Source: Bacteroidota bacterium (GTDB lineage: Bacteria; Bacteroidota; Bacteroidia; Bacteroidales; Paludibacteraceae). From it: 7,106 bases of DNA. Shown piece by piece: positions 1-5,333 of this stretch. The DNA lies in the NCBI GenBank assembly GCA_022709605.1, contig JAKLIM010000191.1, forward strand, positions 1 to 7,106. Direction: 5' to 3'. Numbering within the stretch: the stretch's first letter is position 1; every line of letters starts with the position of its first letter. Position numbers and translations under genes: made by a program. Below the pieces are notes generated by a model. The model was not told the DNA's origin. It made no database searches and saw nothing but the letters and a program-made list of their open reading frames with translations.

Positions 1-176
1 GTAATAGCGCCCACCGGACAGTCGCCAATGCAAGCACCAAGTCCGTCGCAAAACAACTCACTCACCATACGTGCTTTGCCATCAATCATTTGCAACGCAC
101 CCTCATGACAACCGTGTACACACGCTTCGCAACCGTTGCAAAGCTCTTCGTCTATTTTAATAATTGTTCTTTTCAT
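1..176 (-). CDS. 4Fe-4S ferredoxin-type protein, N-terminal part (cut by window edge)
   Basis: Too short to be listed as a complete ORF, but translating the minus strand from the ATG at 176 gives 58 open codons that run off the left edge. They begin MKRTIIKIDEELCNGC. Cysteines 13, 16, 19 and 23 form a C-x2-C-x2-C-x3-C cluster motif. A second motif has Cys43, Cys49 and Cys53-Pro, with Leu46 where the second ligand of a classical motif would be. This layout is that of a two-cluster ferredoxin domain, with one complete and one three-cysteine motif. The likely role is electron transfer in the cytoplasm; the partner is not visible. It lies 87 bp downstream of the cupin on the same strand and may be co-transcribed with it. 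The Crp/Fnr-cupin-ferredoxin neighbourhood suggests electron supply to a nitrosative-stress enzyme such as Hcp, but that is inference. The length of the rest of the protein is unknown. Confidence 0.85.
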   Translation of the reverse strand, partial: MKRTIIKIDEELCNGCEACVHGCHEGALQMIDGKARMVSELFCDGLGACIGDCPVGAI

Positions 177-193
177 GAATTTATTTACTATTT

Positions 194-214
194 TACAATT
201 TACGATTTACAATT
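194..214. repeat. Three tandem heptamers (TACAATT / TACGATT / TACAATT)
   Basis: Three head-to-tail 7-bp units occupy the gap between the cupin stop and the ferredoxin start. The middle unit differs by one base. The surrounding 177-263 is A/T-rich. On the minus strand it holds only a weak promoter-like octamer, TACATTTA (-7 consensus TAnnTTTG, last base wrong), and no convincing terminator. Short A/T tandem arrays of this kind are, from memory, frequent between genes in Bacteroidetes; their function is unknown. Confidence 0.6.
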
Positions 215-263
215 TAAATGTACTATTCGCAATAATACCAATTGTAATTGAATAAATCGTCAA

Positions 264-617
264 TTATTTTATCATTGTCAACAACATCTTGAATTGCTCG
301 GTTGCTACTACAGCATGACGAACATTGGCTGGCATAATAATGCTTTCGCCAACTTCAAGCGCAAACGACTGTCCATCAATAATCACTTCGCCCACACCAT
401 CAAGCACTTGTACAATGGCATCATAAGGCGCTGTATGTTCGCTCAGGAACTCACCTTTATCAAAAGCAAACAATGTAATATTACCACGTTCGTTACGTAT
501 TATAATTTTACTTACCACCGAACCTTCGGCGTATTGAACTTTGTCTGTCAGGCTGAATTTCTCAGCTGTGGGAAATGCTTTGTTTTCGGCTTTGGGAGCC
601 ATTTTAAATTCACTCAT
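264..617 (-). CDS. Small single-domain cupin protein
   Basis: A 117-residue cytoplasmic protein with no signal peptide. It forms one conserved cupin barrel, roughly residues 45-115. Motif 1 is recognisable as G55...H61...D66...VLDG (71-74) and motif 2 as G90...P96...H101. Classical cupins bind metal through two His and a Glu in motif 1 and one His in motif 2. Here only H61 and H101 are clear, D66 may stand in for the Glu, and the second motif-1 His is replaced by Thr62. The metal site is therefore reduced or absent, and no reaction can be assigned. The start is the ATG at 617; an in-frame ATG at 602 (Met6) is an alternative. The gene is divergent from the Crp/Fnr regulator and upstream of the ferredoxin gene. 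The promoter and palindrome in the intergenic region suggest activation by that regulator. Confidence 0.85.
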   Translation of the reverse strand: MSEFKMAPKAENKAFPTAEKFSLTDKVQYAEGSVVSKIIIRNERGNITLFAFDKGEFLSEHTAPYDAIVQVLDGVGEVIIDGQSFALEVGESIIMPANVRHAVVATEQFKMLLTMIK

Positions 618-634
618 ATTATAGTTTTTATTTG

Positions 635-642
635 TATTTTTG
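635..642 (+). promoter_or_regulatory. Possible -7 element for the regulator gene
   Basis: TATTTTTG matches the Bacteroidetes -7 consensus TAnnTTTG on the plus strand. No TTTG is seen 19-21 bp upstream, so support is weak. If used, transcription would start near 646-650 and the 18-bp palindrome would lie in the leader, where bound protein could block elongation. A rival is TAATTTTT (725-732), with TTG (703-705) 19 bp upstream; the palindrome would then cover its -33 region. Either arrangement would fit negative autoregulation. Confidence 0.25.
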
Positions 643-665
643 TAGCACCTTGATTAATTACTTTG

Positions 666-673
666 CAAAAGTA
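666..673 (-). promoter_or_regulatory. -7 promoter element of the cupin-ferredoxin unit
   Basis: Read on the minus strand this is TACTTTTG, a full match to the Bacteroidetes -7 consensus TAnnTTTG. The same octamer precedes hisG. It predicts a start of transcription near 661-663 and a leader of about 45 nt before the cupin ATG at 617. There is no TTTG at the expected -33 position. That place is taken by the end of the palindrome plus TTTA, which is what an activator-dependent promoter would look like. Confidence 0.55.
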
Positions 674-693
674 TACTTACTGAAACAATTAAA

Positions 694-711
694 GTGTAAC
701 AGTTGTTACAC
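694..711. promoter_or_regulatory. Perfect 18-bp palindromic operator, probable Crp/Fnr-family site
   Basis: GTGTAACAGTTGTTACAC has 8-bp perfect arms around a GT centre. It fits the Crp-type layout TGTnA-N6-TnACA (here TGTAA-N6-TTACA). It lies in the divergent region beside a Crp/Fnr gene. Its centre (702.5) is about 40 bp upstream of the start predicted from the cupin-side -7 element, and 42 bp before the regulator ATG at 745. The likely ligand is the neighbouring regulator, activating the cupin side and possibly repressing its own gene. The binding itself is inferred. Confidence 0.7.
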
Positions 712-744
712 CTTCAAAAAATAATAATTTTTCCTACAAAAAAA

Positions 745-1407
745 ATGAAAAATATCGATCCGGAATGGAATAATTTCCGCAATATAAGTGATGGTGGAGA
801 TGGCTTTCCTTCCGATATGAAATACAGCATTAAATTCCACGACAAAAATGAAGTGATTTTTCGTCAGGGTGATTTGTGCGATGCTTTAAATATCCTTATG
901 ACGGGTTCGGTAAAAACCGAAATGATTACCGAAAACGGTAATCTGCTGGGTATCGAAATTATTAATGCGCCAAGACCGTTGGCACCGGCATTTCTTTTTT
1001 CAGGAAATAACCGCTTTCCTGTGGATGTAACTACGCTCGAAGATGTGGAGATACTTCGCATACCAAAAGATGAAGTGATTCGTTTGATGACTTCTCAGCC
1101 GGATTTCATGCAACAGTTTCTGATACACAATGCCAACCGTACACAGTTTCTAACCAACAGATTACAATTACTTTCAATAAAAACCATAAAAGGGAAAATA
1201 GCGCATTTCTTATTGGAACAGGCAGGCGAACATGGCGACACTTTCACGTTGAATCGTAATCAGACCGAACTGGCTGATTTCTTCGGTGTTGCCCGTCCTT
1301 CATTGGCGCGAAGCCTTTCGGAAATGATTGAAGAAGGCATTATTAACGTCAATAAAAAAGAATATAAAGTGCTTGATAAAAAGAAGTTAAGAGAATTGTT
1401 GGTTTGA
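745..1407 (+). CDS. Crp/Fnr-family transcriptional regulator (HcpR-like)
   Basis: A 220-residue protein with a cyclic-nucleotide-binding-like sensor domain (about 25-110), a long dimerisation helix (about 110-145) and a C-terminal winged helix-turn-helix. The helix-turn-helix is NQTELADFFGVARPSLARSL (172-191), with the recognition helix near 184-194. It lacks the N-terminal cysteine cluster of Fnr; its only cysteine is Cys45, so a 4Fe-4S oxygen sensor is unlikely. Haem-based NO sensing, as reported for Porphyromonas HcpR, is possible by analogy. His128 in the dimerisation helix is the kind of residue that could serve, but this is speculative. I chose the ATG at 745. An upstream in-frame TTG at 703 would lie inside the 18-bp palindrome and add 14 atypical residues. 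Divergent from the cupin-ferredoxin genes, its probable targets. YdeI follows 67 bp later on the same strand. Confidence 0.85.
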   Translation: MKNIDPEWNNFRNISDGGDGFPSDMKYSIKFHDKNEVIFRQGDLCDALNILMTGSVKTEMITENGNLLGIEIINAPRPLAPAFLFSGNNRFPVDVTTLEDVEILRIPKDEVIRLMTSQPDFMQQFLIHNANRTQFLTNRLQLLSIKTIKGKIAHFLLEQAGEHGDTFTLNRNQTELADFFGVARPSLARSLSEMIEEGIINVNKKEYKVLDKKKLRELLV

Positions 1408-1414
1408 GAGTTTT

Positions 1415-1454
1415 AAATTAAGAAATTAAGAAAATATGAAATTAAGAAATTAAG
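1415..1454. repeat. Five-unit AAATTAAG octamer tandem repeat
   Basis: Exact 8-bp steps begin at 1415, 1423, 1431, 1439 and 1447. Four units are AAATTAAG and the third is degenerate (AAAATATG). It fills most of the 67-bp gap between the regulator stop and the YdeI start. It contains no TAnnTTTG promoter and no hairpin. Polymerase slippage could change its length and so the spacing of the two genes; an effect on expression is unproven. Confidence 0.75.
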
Positions 1455-1474
1455 AAATAAATTCTAAATTAAAT

Positions 1475-2032
1475 ATGTTACCAATATTTTTCCCATCGCA
1501 TAAAGAATTTCGCCAATGGCTTGCTGATAACCATAAAACAGAAAAAGAAGTTCTGGTAGGATTTTACAGAGTTGCCACAGGGAAGCCAAGCATAACCTGG
1601 AGCGAATCGGTGGATGAAGCGCTGTGTTTTGGGTGGATTGATAGTGTCAGGAGGAAAATTGATAACGAAAGTTATTGCAACCGATTTACTCCCCGAAGAC
1701 CGAATGGAATTTGGAGTCTTGTAAATATTAACAAAGTGGAGCAGCTAACTCGTGATGGACTTATGCAACCTTCAGGCATAGAGGCATTTCAACGAAGGAG
1801 AAATGAAAAATCGGGTATTTACAGTTTCGAAAACGACAACCGCCAATTAAATGAAAATCTTGAACAAATTTTCAGAGAGAATAAACAGGCTTGGGAATTC
1901 TTTAGTCATCAGGCTCCATCGTACCGTAAAACCATTACACATTGGATTCATTCGGCCAAACAAGATAAAACAAAAATGATTCGCCTTGAAAAGGCAATAT
2001 TATTTTCGGAAGCAGGAAAACGAATCATGTAA
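1475..2032 (+). CDS. YdeI/OmpD-associated (OmdA) family protein
   Basis: A 185-residue soluble protein, about the usual full length of this family (Pfam OmdA). Family landmarks are in order: TWSESVDEALCFGWIDSVRR (41-60), then RFTPRRPNGIWSLVNI (70-85), FF...PSYRKTITHWI (142-158) and a basic C-terminal tail ending with RLEKAI...EAGKRI. No signal peptide or membrane segment is present. Members are sometimes annotated as bacteriocin-protection proteins because Salmonella YdeI was linked to antimicrobial-peptide resistance; the biochemical activity is not known, so that name should not be taken literally. The start is the ATG at 1475, after the octamer repeat and an A-rich leader. No separate promoter is seen, so read-through from the Crp/Fnr gene is possible. 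It converges on lptC with 25 bp between stops and no clear terminator hairpin. Confidence 0.85.
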   Translation: MLPIFFPSHKEFRQWLADNHKTEKEVLVGFYRVATGKPSITWSESVDEALCFGWIDSVRRKIDNESYCNRFTPRRPNGIWSLVNINKVEQLTRDGLMQPSGIEAFQRRRNEKSGIYSFENDNRQLNENLEQIFRENKQAWEFFSHQAPSYRKTITHWIHSAKQDKTKMIRLEKAILFSEAGKRIM

Positions 2033-2057
2033 TTTTTGACGAGAATTCCTTTATTTT

Positions 2058-2636
2058 TTATTTGTCTTCGACTGCGAAAGTTGCTTTGGATTGAACCAGC
2101 AAGATTTTGGACATTTGCTCATTCGATTCAAAACCAAGTGCATAGACAATCTGTTTAGCCTGTGTAATTTTCACAAGTGTATCAGAATATATTTTTTCGT
2201 TTATTTGATTCCAATACAAACGTTCTGTTTCAAATAATTCTCCCTTGATATTAGTCATTCGTACAGTGCCTTTCAGTAACCAAAGTTTTTCATTGACCAG
2301 ATACTTCGCATATTTACTGTGAATATTAGCATCAACACTCAGATTTTCATCAAACCGTTCGAAATGAATACCCGCCGGAAATTCCCAATAGGGAGGATTT
2401 GCGCGGTCAAACATATCCCATTGAGGAGTAGAAATACGATACCGGGTAATGCCTGAATCAGAAATTACAGTGGTTATGTCCATCGCATGTAATTGTGGCA
2501 TAGCTGATCTGTCAACAATGGCAGCTATTCTTTCCTGTTTTTCCTCGGTACACGAAAGCACAAAAAACAACACAACAACTATCGTAGTGATAGTTGTTAC
2601 GTTGTTTTTCAAATAAATATATAATTTTGAGTTCAA
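2058..2636 (-). CDS. lptC: LPS export ABC transporter periplasmic protein LptC (lipoprotein type)
   Basis: A 192-residue protein. After an N-terminal hydrophobic segment (about 13-28) comes Val-Leu-Ser-Cys29, an acceptable lipobox, so the protein is probably a lipoprotein and not a bitopic membrane protein as in E. coli. The rest has the LptC beta-jellyroll pattern: short strands such as VISDSGITRYRISTPQW (57-73) and IHFERFDENL (90-99), and the repeated KLWLLKGTVRMTN...ELFETERLYWN region (117-143) typical of the LptA/LptC/OstA fold. It would pass LPS from the inner-membrane LptBFG complex toward LptA and LptD. No ATG is available before the lipobox. An in-frame stop sits at 2645-2643, and the candidates are TTG at 2636 (used here) or TTG at 2612, which would give a standard-length lipoprotein signal with Cys21. 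It starts 12 bp after the TPR gene, so translational coupling is plausible. Confidence 0.85.
   Translation of the reverse strand: MNSKLYIYLKNNVTTITTIVVVLFFVLSCTEEKQERIAAIVDRSAMPQLHAMDITTVISDSGITRYRISTPQWDMFDRANPPYWEFPAGIHFERFDENLSVDANIHSKYAKYLVNEKLWLLKGTVRMTNIKGELFETERLYWNQINEKIYSDTLVKITQAKQIVYALGFESNEQMSKILLVQSKATFAVEDK
2574..2598 (-). other. Inverted repeat within the start of lptC
   Basis: AACAACTATC (2574-2583) and GATAGTTGTT (2589-2598) are perfect 10-bp arms around a 5-nt loop. In the lptC mRNA the stem covers nucleotides 39-63 from the TTG at 2636. It encodes the repetitive Thr/Ile/Val stretch of the signal peptide, which may explain it without any regulation. A role in translation initiation at a non-ATG start is possible but unsupported. 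Confidence 0.5.
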
Positions 2637-2648
2637 AGTTATTTATTA

Positions 2649-4052
2649 TTATCTACAAGTTGTGGTTTCACCAATCCATCCGCCAACTGTAAACGAAGCA
2701 CCTGCTTTTAATTGAGGTTGAAAGAAGATATCTTCTTTTGTTGGGAAATAGTCACTGTATGTATTGATAAGTTTGTTTGCATCTGCAGCAACACTTGAAT
2801 CTACTTGTTTTGCTTTGTTAAATTTATCAACAGCTACCCAATAAATTGTTTTTGCAAGAACTGGATCATCGTAAATACCTTTCGATTTTGCATACATGAT
2901 ACCAATCAGAATATAAGCACTTCCATTGTTAGGATTAAATTCCAATGAGTTACGTGAATATTCACGTGCTTTTTGGTAATTGCCCATTTCTTTATAATAA
3001 ATCTGAGCAATGGTATATTGATAATCAGCTTTTAACGATTTATCAGTAGTAAGTCTGGTTGCTTCATCGTAGAATGAAATTGCATTACTGAATTCATCTT
3101 TTTTGTACGACATTGCACCACATCCGGCAGCCGATTCAGCAGTTGGTTCAATTTTGTGAACTGCAACTGATGCTGCAAAATAAACTTCTGATTCATTACA
3201 TCTAACCCGACGATAGAAACCAATTACTGAATTCAGAAAATCTTTATTATCCTTATTTGCAGCAACTTTTTCTTTGTAAATTCCGTCTAATGTTTTGCAA
3301 TCAGCCGCACCACTTTGAGCAAATAATGTTTCCAAACCTTGTTTTGTTTGCAATGCAGGTTCAGCAATTTTAGCTTCTTCTGATGCAGCTAAAGTTTCAA
3401 GAATTGCATTCACTTTCAGATAATCTGCAATAAATTTTTCAGCATGAGTTGGATCAGCTTTAAAAAGGCCATAAGATATAACTACCATTTGATTTAAAAC
3501 AGACAATTCACTTTTTTCGTTTAAACCTTCTATCGATTTTGACAACCATTCATAAGCCGGTTTTTTCAAATCATCATTTTTCACTTTGGCAACGTAGTCT
3601 AAACCTTTTATACCTAAAATCCATGCAGTAGGATAACGCTCATCGGTTCCAAAGTATTTAATACGATTGTCATACATACCCATCAGTTTGTCAAAAACTT
3701 TCTTGTAAGTTACTTCGTCTTTTGCCTGATCTAATTCCCACAATACGATTTCACGTCCACGACTGTAGATCGCTTTATTTGCATTCGGGCAATCTTTATA
3801 AGCTGCATTCCAGGGTGCTAAAGCATCGGCATATTGTTTATTTTTTGCCGATTCGTTAAATAAACTGATGTTTACTAAACATTCTTCTGTAATAACAGGT
3901 GCTGTTTCTTCAGTAACTACAGGAGTAGTAGGTTTAACTTCTTCAGTAGTTTCGGTTTTACCTTTTTTGCTTTTTTTGTTTTCTTTCTGTGCAAAGCAGT
4001 TCGTAAAAATAACCAAGCTTACGAGCAGAATAGCCAAGTTTCGAGTTTTCAT
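2649..4052 (-). CDS. Periplasmic TPR-repeat protein of the coaX-lptC envelope operon
   Basis: A 467-residue secreted protein. Residues 1-21 are a Sec signal ending at CFA before Gln22. A Lys/Thr/Glu/Pro-rich linker covers about 22-57. Helical repeats follow: one near 64-90, a divergent helical middle, then clear TPR units near 308-337 (YKKDEFSNAISFYDEATRL), 342-375 (YYKEMGNYQKAREYSRNSLE) and 377-420. The C-terminal tail reads SYDYFPTKEDIFFQ-like sequence (433-445) and then GGWIGETTTCR. The mature part has six cysteines (58, 88, 252, 285, 311, 466), an even number compatible with disulfides in the periplasm. TPR proteins are usually protein-binding scaffolds; the partner here may be the barrel encoded upstream or the Lpt machinery encoded downstream. 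No enzymatic motif is seen. It lies between the barrel gene (27 bp) and lptC (12 bp). The function is not established. Confidence 0.8.
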   Translation of the reverse strand: MKTRNLAILLVSLVIFTNCFAQKENKKSKKGKTETTEEVKPTTPVVTEETAPVITEECLVNISLFNESAKNKQYADALAPWNAAYKDCPNANKAIYSRGREIVLWELDQAKDEVTYKKVFDKLMGMYDNRIKYFGTDERYPTAWILGIKGLDYVAKVKNDDLKKPAYEWLSKSIEGLNEKSELSVLNQMVVISYGLFKADPTHAEKFIADYLKVNAILETLAASEEAKIAEPALQTKQGLETLFAQSGAADCKTLDGIYKEKVAANKDNKDFLNSVIGFYRRVRCNESEVYFAASVAVHKIEPTAESAAGCGAMSYKKDEFSNAISFYDEATRLTTDKSLKADYQYTIAQIYYKEMGNYQKAREYSRNSLEFNPNNGSAYILIGIMYAKSKGIYDDPVLAKTIYWVAVDKFNKAKQVDSSVAADANKLINTYSDYFPTKEDIFFQPQLKAGASFTVGGWIGETTTCR

Positions 4053-4079
4053 ATACTTTCTGTTTTATAATTAAAAAAA

Positions 4080-5333
4080 TTAGAGTTTTCGTTTAAAGAA
4101 CCAGTTTTCATTAAATGCTGCATTAAATGTAAATTTCAGATAATCTTCGCGTAACATGTTTGTTGCTCCAACCTTTCCGTATTCAACCGTTGCATTCACT
4201 ATGGTGTTACTGTTCTTCAACGGTAAACCAATACCAAAAGTTATACCAAAGTTTTTTGGAGGTGTAATTCCCGCAACTTTATAATAGGGATTACTGATAT
4301 TCAAACCGGTACGAAATCGCATTCTTTCGTAATATTTTCTTCCGCGTGGATCAGGAATGTATTCAGCACCAATTGCAAATTTGCTTCTATTGCTCAAGCT
4401 ATCTGTTTTACCAAAGAATTTAGCATCACCCCATTTTTGCAATGTATAATCTACTCCCAAAGTCAACCGTTTATCAAATGTATAATGCAATCCAGCACCC
4501 ATTGTAGTCGGTAATTGAAAATCAGTATCGGGCAACAAACTATCAGTTAATACTCCACTTGTTATTTGCGAAAAATTTCCATTCAGGGTTGCTTTATGTT
4601 CATATATCAAACCCAGATTAACATCGTGTTTTTTAGCAAATGTATTATAAAACTGAGCACCATACCGGAGTCGGAAATTATTAACAGTAATTGCATTACG
4701 TTGTGATGTAGAATAATATCCCGAATTTGCGTTAAAAGTTAAACTGCGGTAATTACTCAAATTTCCAAACATGTAATAAGCATTTGCTCCGAGAGAAATG
4801 TGATTGAAAAGATTAAAAGAAATACCCGTGTAAACCTGACTAATACCACCGTTTCCGTAAAACGAAGAATTATAACCGATCGAATCAGGTATGGCCGTAT
4901 GGTTGTCAACTAATATTGTATCAGTATTATAAAAATTATATCCCGAAAACGAATACGGTAGCAATCCGGCACTGAACCCGATTTTTTTTGACAAAGGAAA
5001 TAACATCGTAATGTATTCAAGATTCGAAGTAAACGATGTTTTGTTGCCCGTATTATCTGTAAATTTCGAAACAAGACCTCCCAAAGCTACGTCAAACATG
5101 AAAGTCATACTATCCACAACACTGTAGGATGCCGGATTTACAGGATTGATTCCGTACTTTGATCGCGAACCGATTGAAATTCCTCCCATTGCTCTTTGCT
5201 CGCCCGAATTAGAATCACTCAAATCGCCATACCCGAAACGGGTGTATGGTGAATTTGTATTATTCTGACTATTAGAAGATTGAATGACAATAATGAAGAA
5301 AAAAGCCAATAGAAAAAACTTATTTTTATACAT
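4080..5333 (-). CDS. Outer-membrane beta-barrel protein, FadL/OmpP1-like
   Basis: A 417-residue protein with a Sec signal peptide (about 1-22, cleaved after SSNS before Gln23). The mature start, SPYTRFGYGDLSDSNSGEQR (28-47) followed by AMGGISIGSR, is the pattern I associate with Bacteroidetes FadL/PorV-like barrels. The remainder alternates hydrophobic and polar residues, rich in Tyr, Asn and Gly, with strands such as SLGANAYYMFG and TLGVDYTLQKWG. It ends with KFTFNAAFNENWFFKRKL, typical of the final strand in such Bacteroidetes proteins. It would sit in the outer membrane, but the transported substrate is unknown. Its ATG at 5333 overlaps the end of coaX by 8 bp, so translation is probably coupled. 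Position before the TPR and lptC genes suggests a role in envelope or LPS biogenesis; that is inference from context only. Confidence 0.8.
   Translation of the reverse strand: MYKNKFFLLAFFFIIVIQSSNSQNNTNSPYTRFGYGDLSDSNSGEQRAMGGISIGSRSKYGINPVNPASYSVVDSMTFMFDVALGGLVSKFTDNTGNKTSFTSNLEYITMLFPLSKKIGFSAGLLPYSFSGYNFYNTDTILVDNHTAIPDSIGYNSSFYGNGGISQVYTGISFNLFNHISLGANAYYMFGNLSNYRSLTFNANSGYYSTSQRNAITVNNFRLRYGAQFYNTFAKKHDVNLGLIYEHKATLNGNFSQITSGVLTDSLLPDTDFQLPTTMGAGLHYTFDKRLTLGVDYTLQKWGDAKFFGKTDSLSNRSKFAIGAEYIPDPRGRKYYERMRFRTGLNISNPYYKVAGITPPKNFGITFGIGLPLKNSNTIVNATVEYGKVGATNMLREDYLKFTFNAAFNENWFFKRKL

Noticed and set aside
294..653. 119-codon open frame on the plus strand over the cupin gene
   Set aside because: It is antisense to a protein with clear cupin motifs, and its translation has no recognisable domain.
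703..744. Longer start (TTG at 703) for the Crp/Fnr regulator
   Set aside because: It lies inside the 18-bp palindrome and adds 14 residues unlike the family; the ATG at 745 follows an A-rich leader and gives a normal 220-residue length.
864..1061. 65-codon minus-strand frame within the regulator gene
   Set aside because: Shadow of the sensor domain coding frame; low-complexity serine-rich translation.
1415..1454. CRISPR-like array
   Set aside because: The units are 8 bp, contiguous and without spacers, so this is a simple tandem repeat.
2033..2057. Bidirectional terminator between the convergent YdeI and lptC genes
   Set aside because: The gap is T-rich but I found no stem of useful length in it or just beyond.
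3032..3223. 63-codon minus-strand frame within the TPR gene
   Set aside because: Shadow in another frame of a well-supported TPR coding sequence.
3868..4074. 68-codon plus-strand frame with a hydrophobic stretch
   Set aside because: Antisense of the Lys/Thr/Glu-rich linker and signal peptide of the TPR protein, which naturally reads as Val/Ser/Leu-rich.
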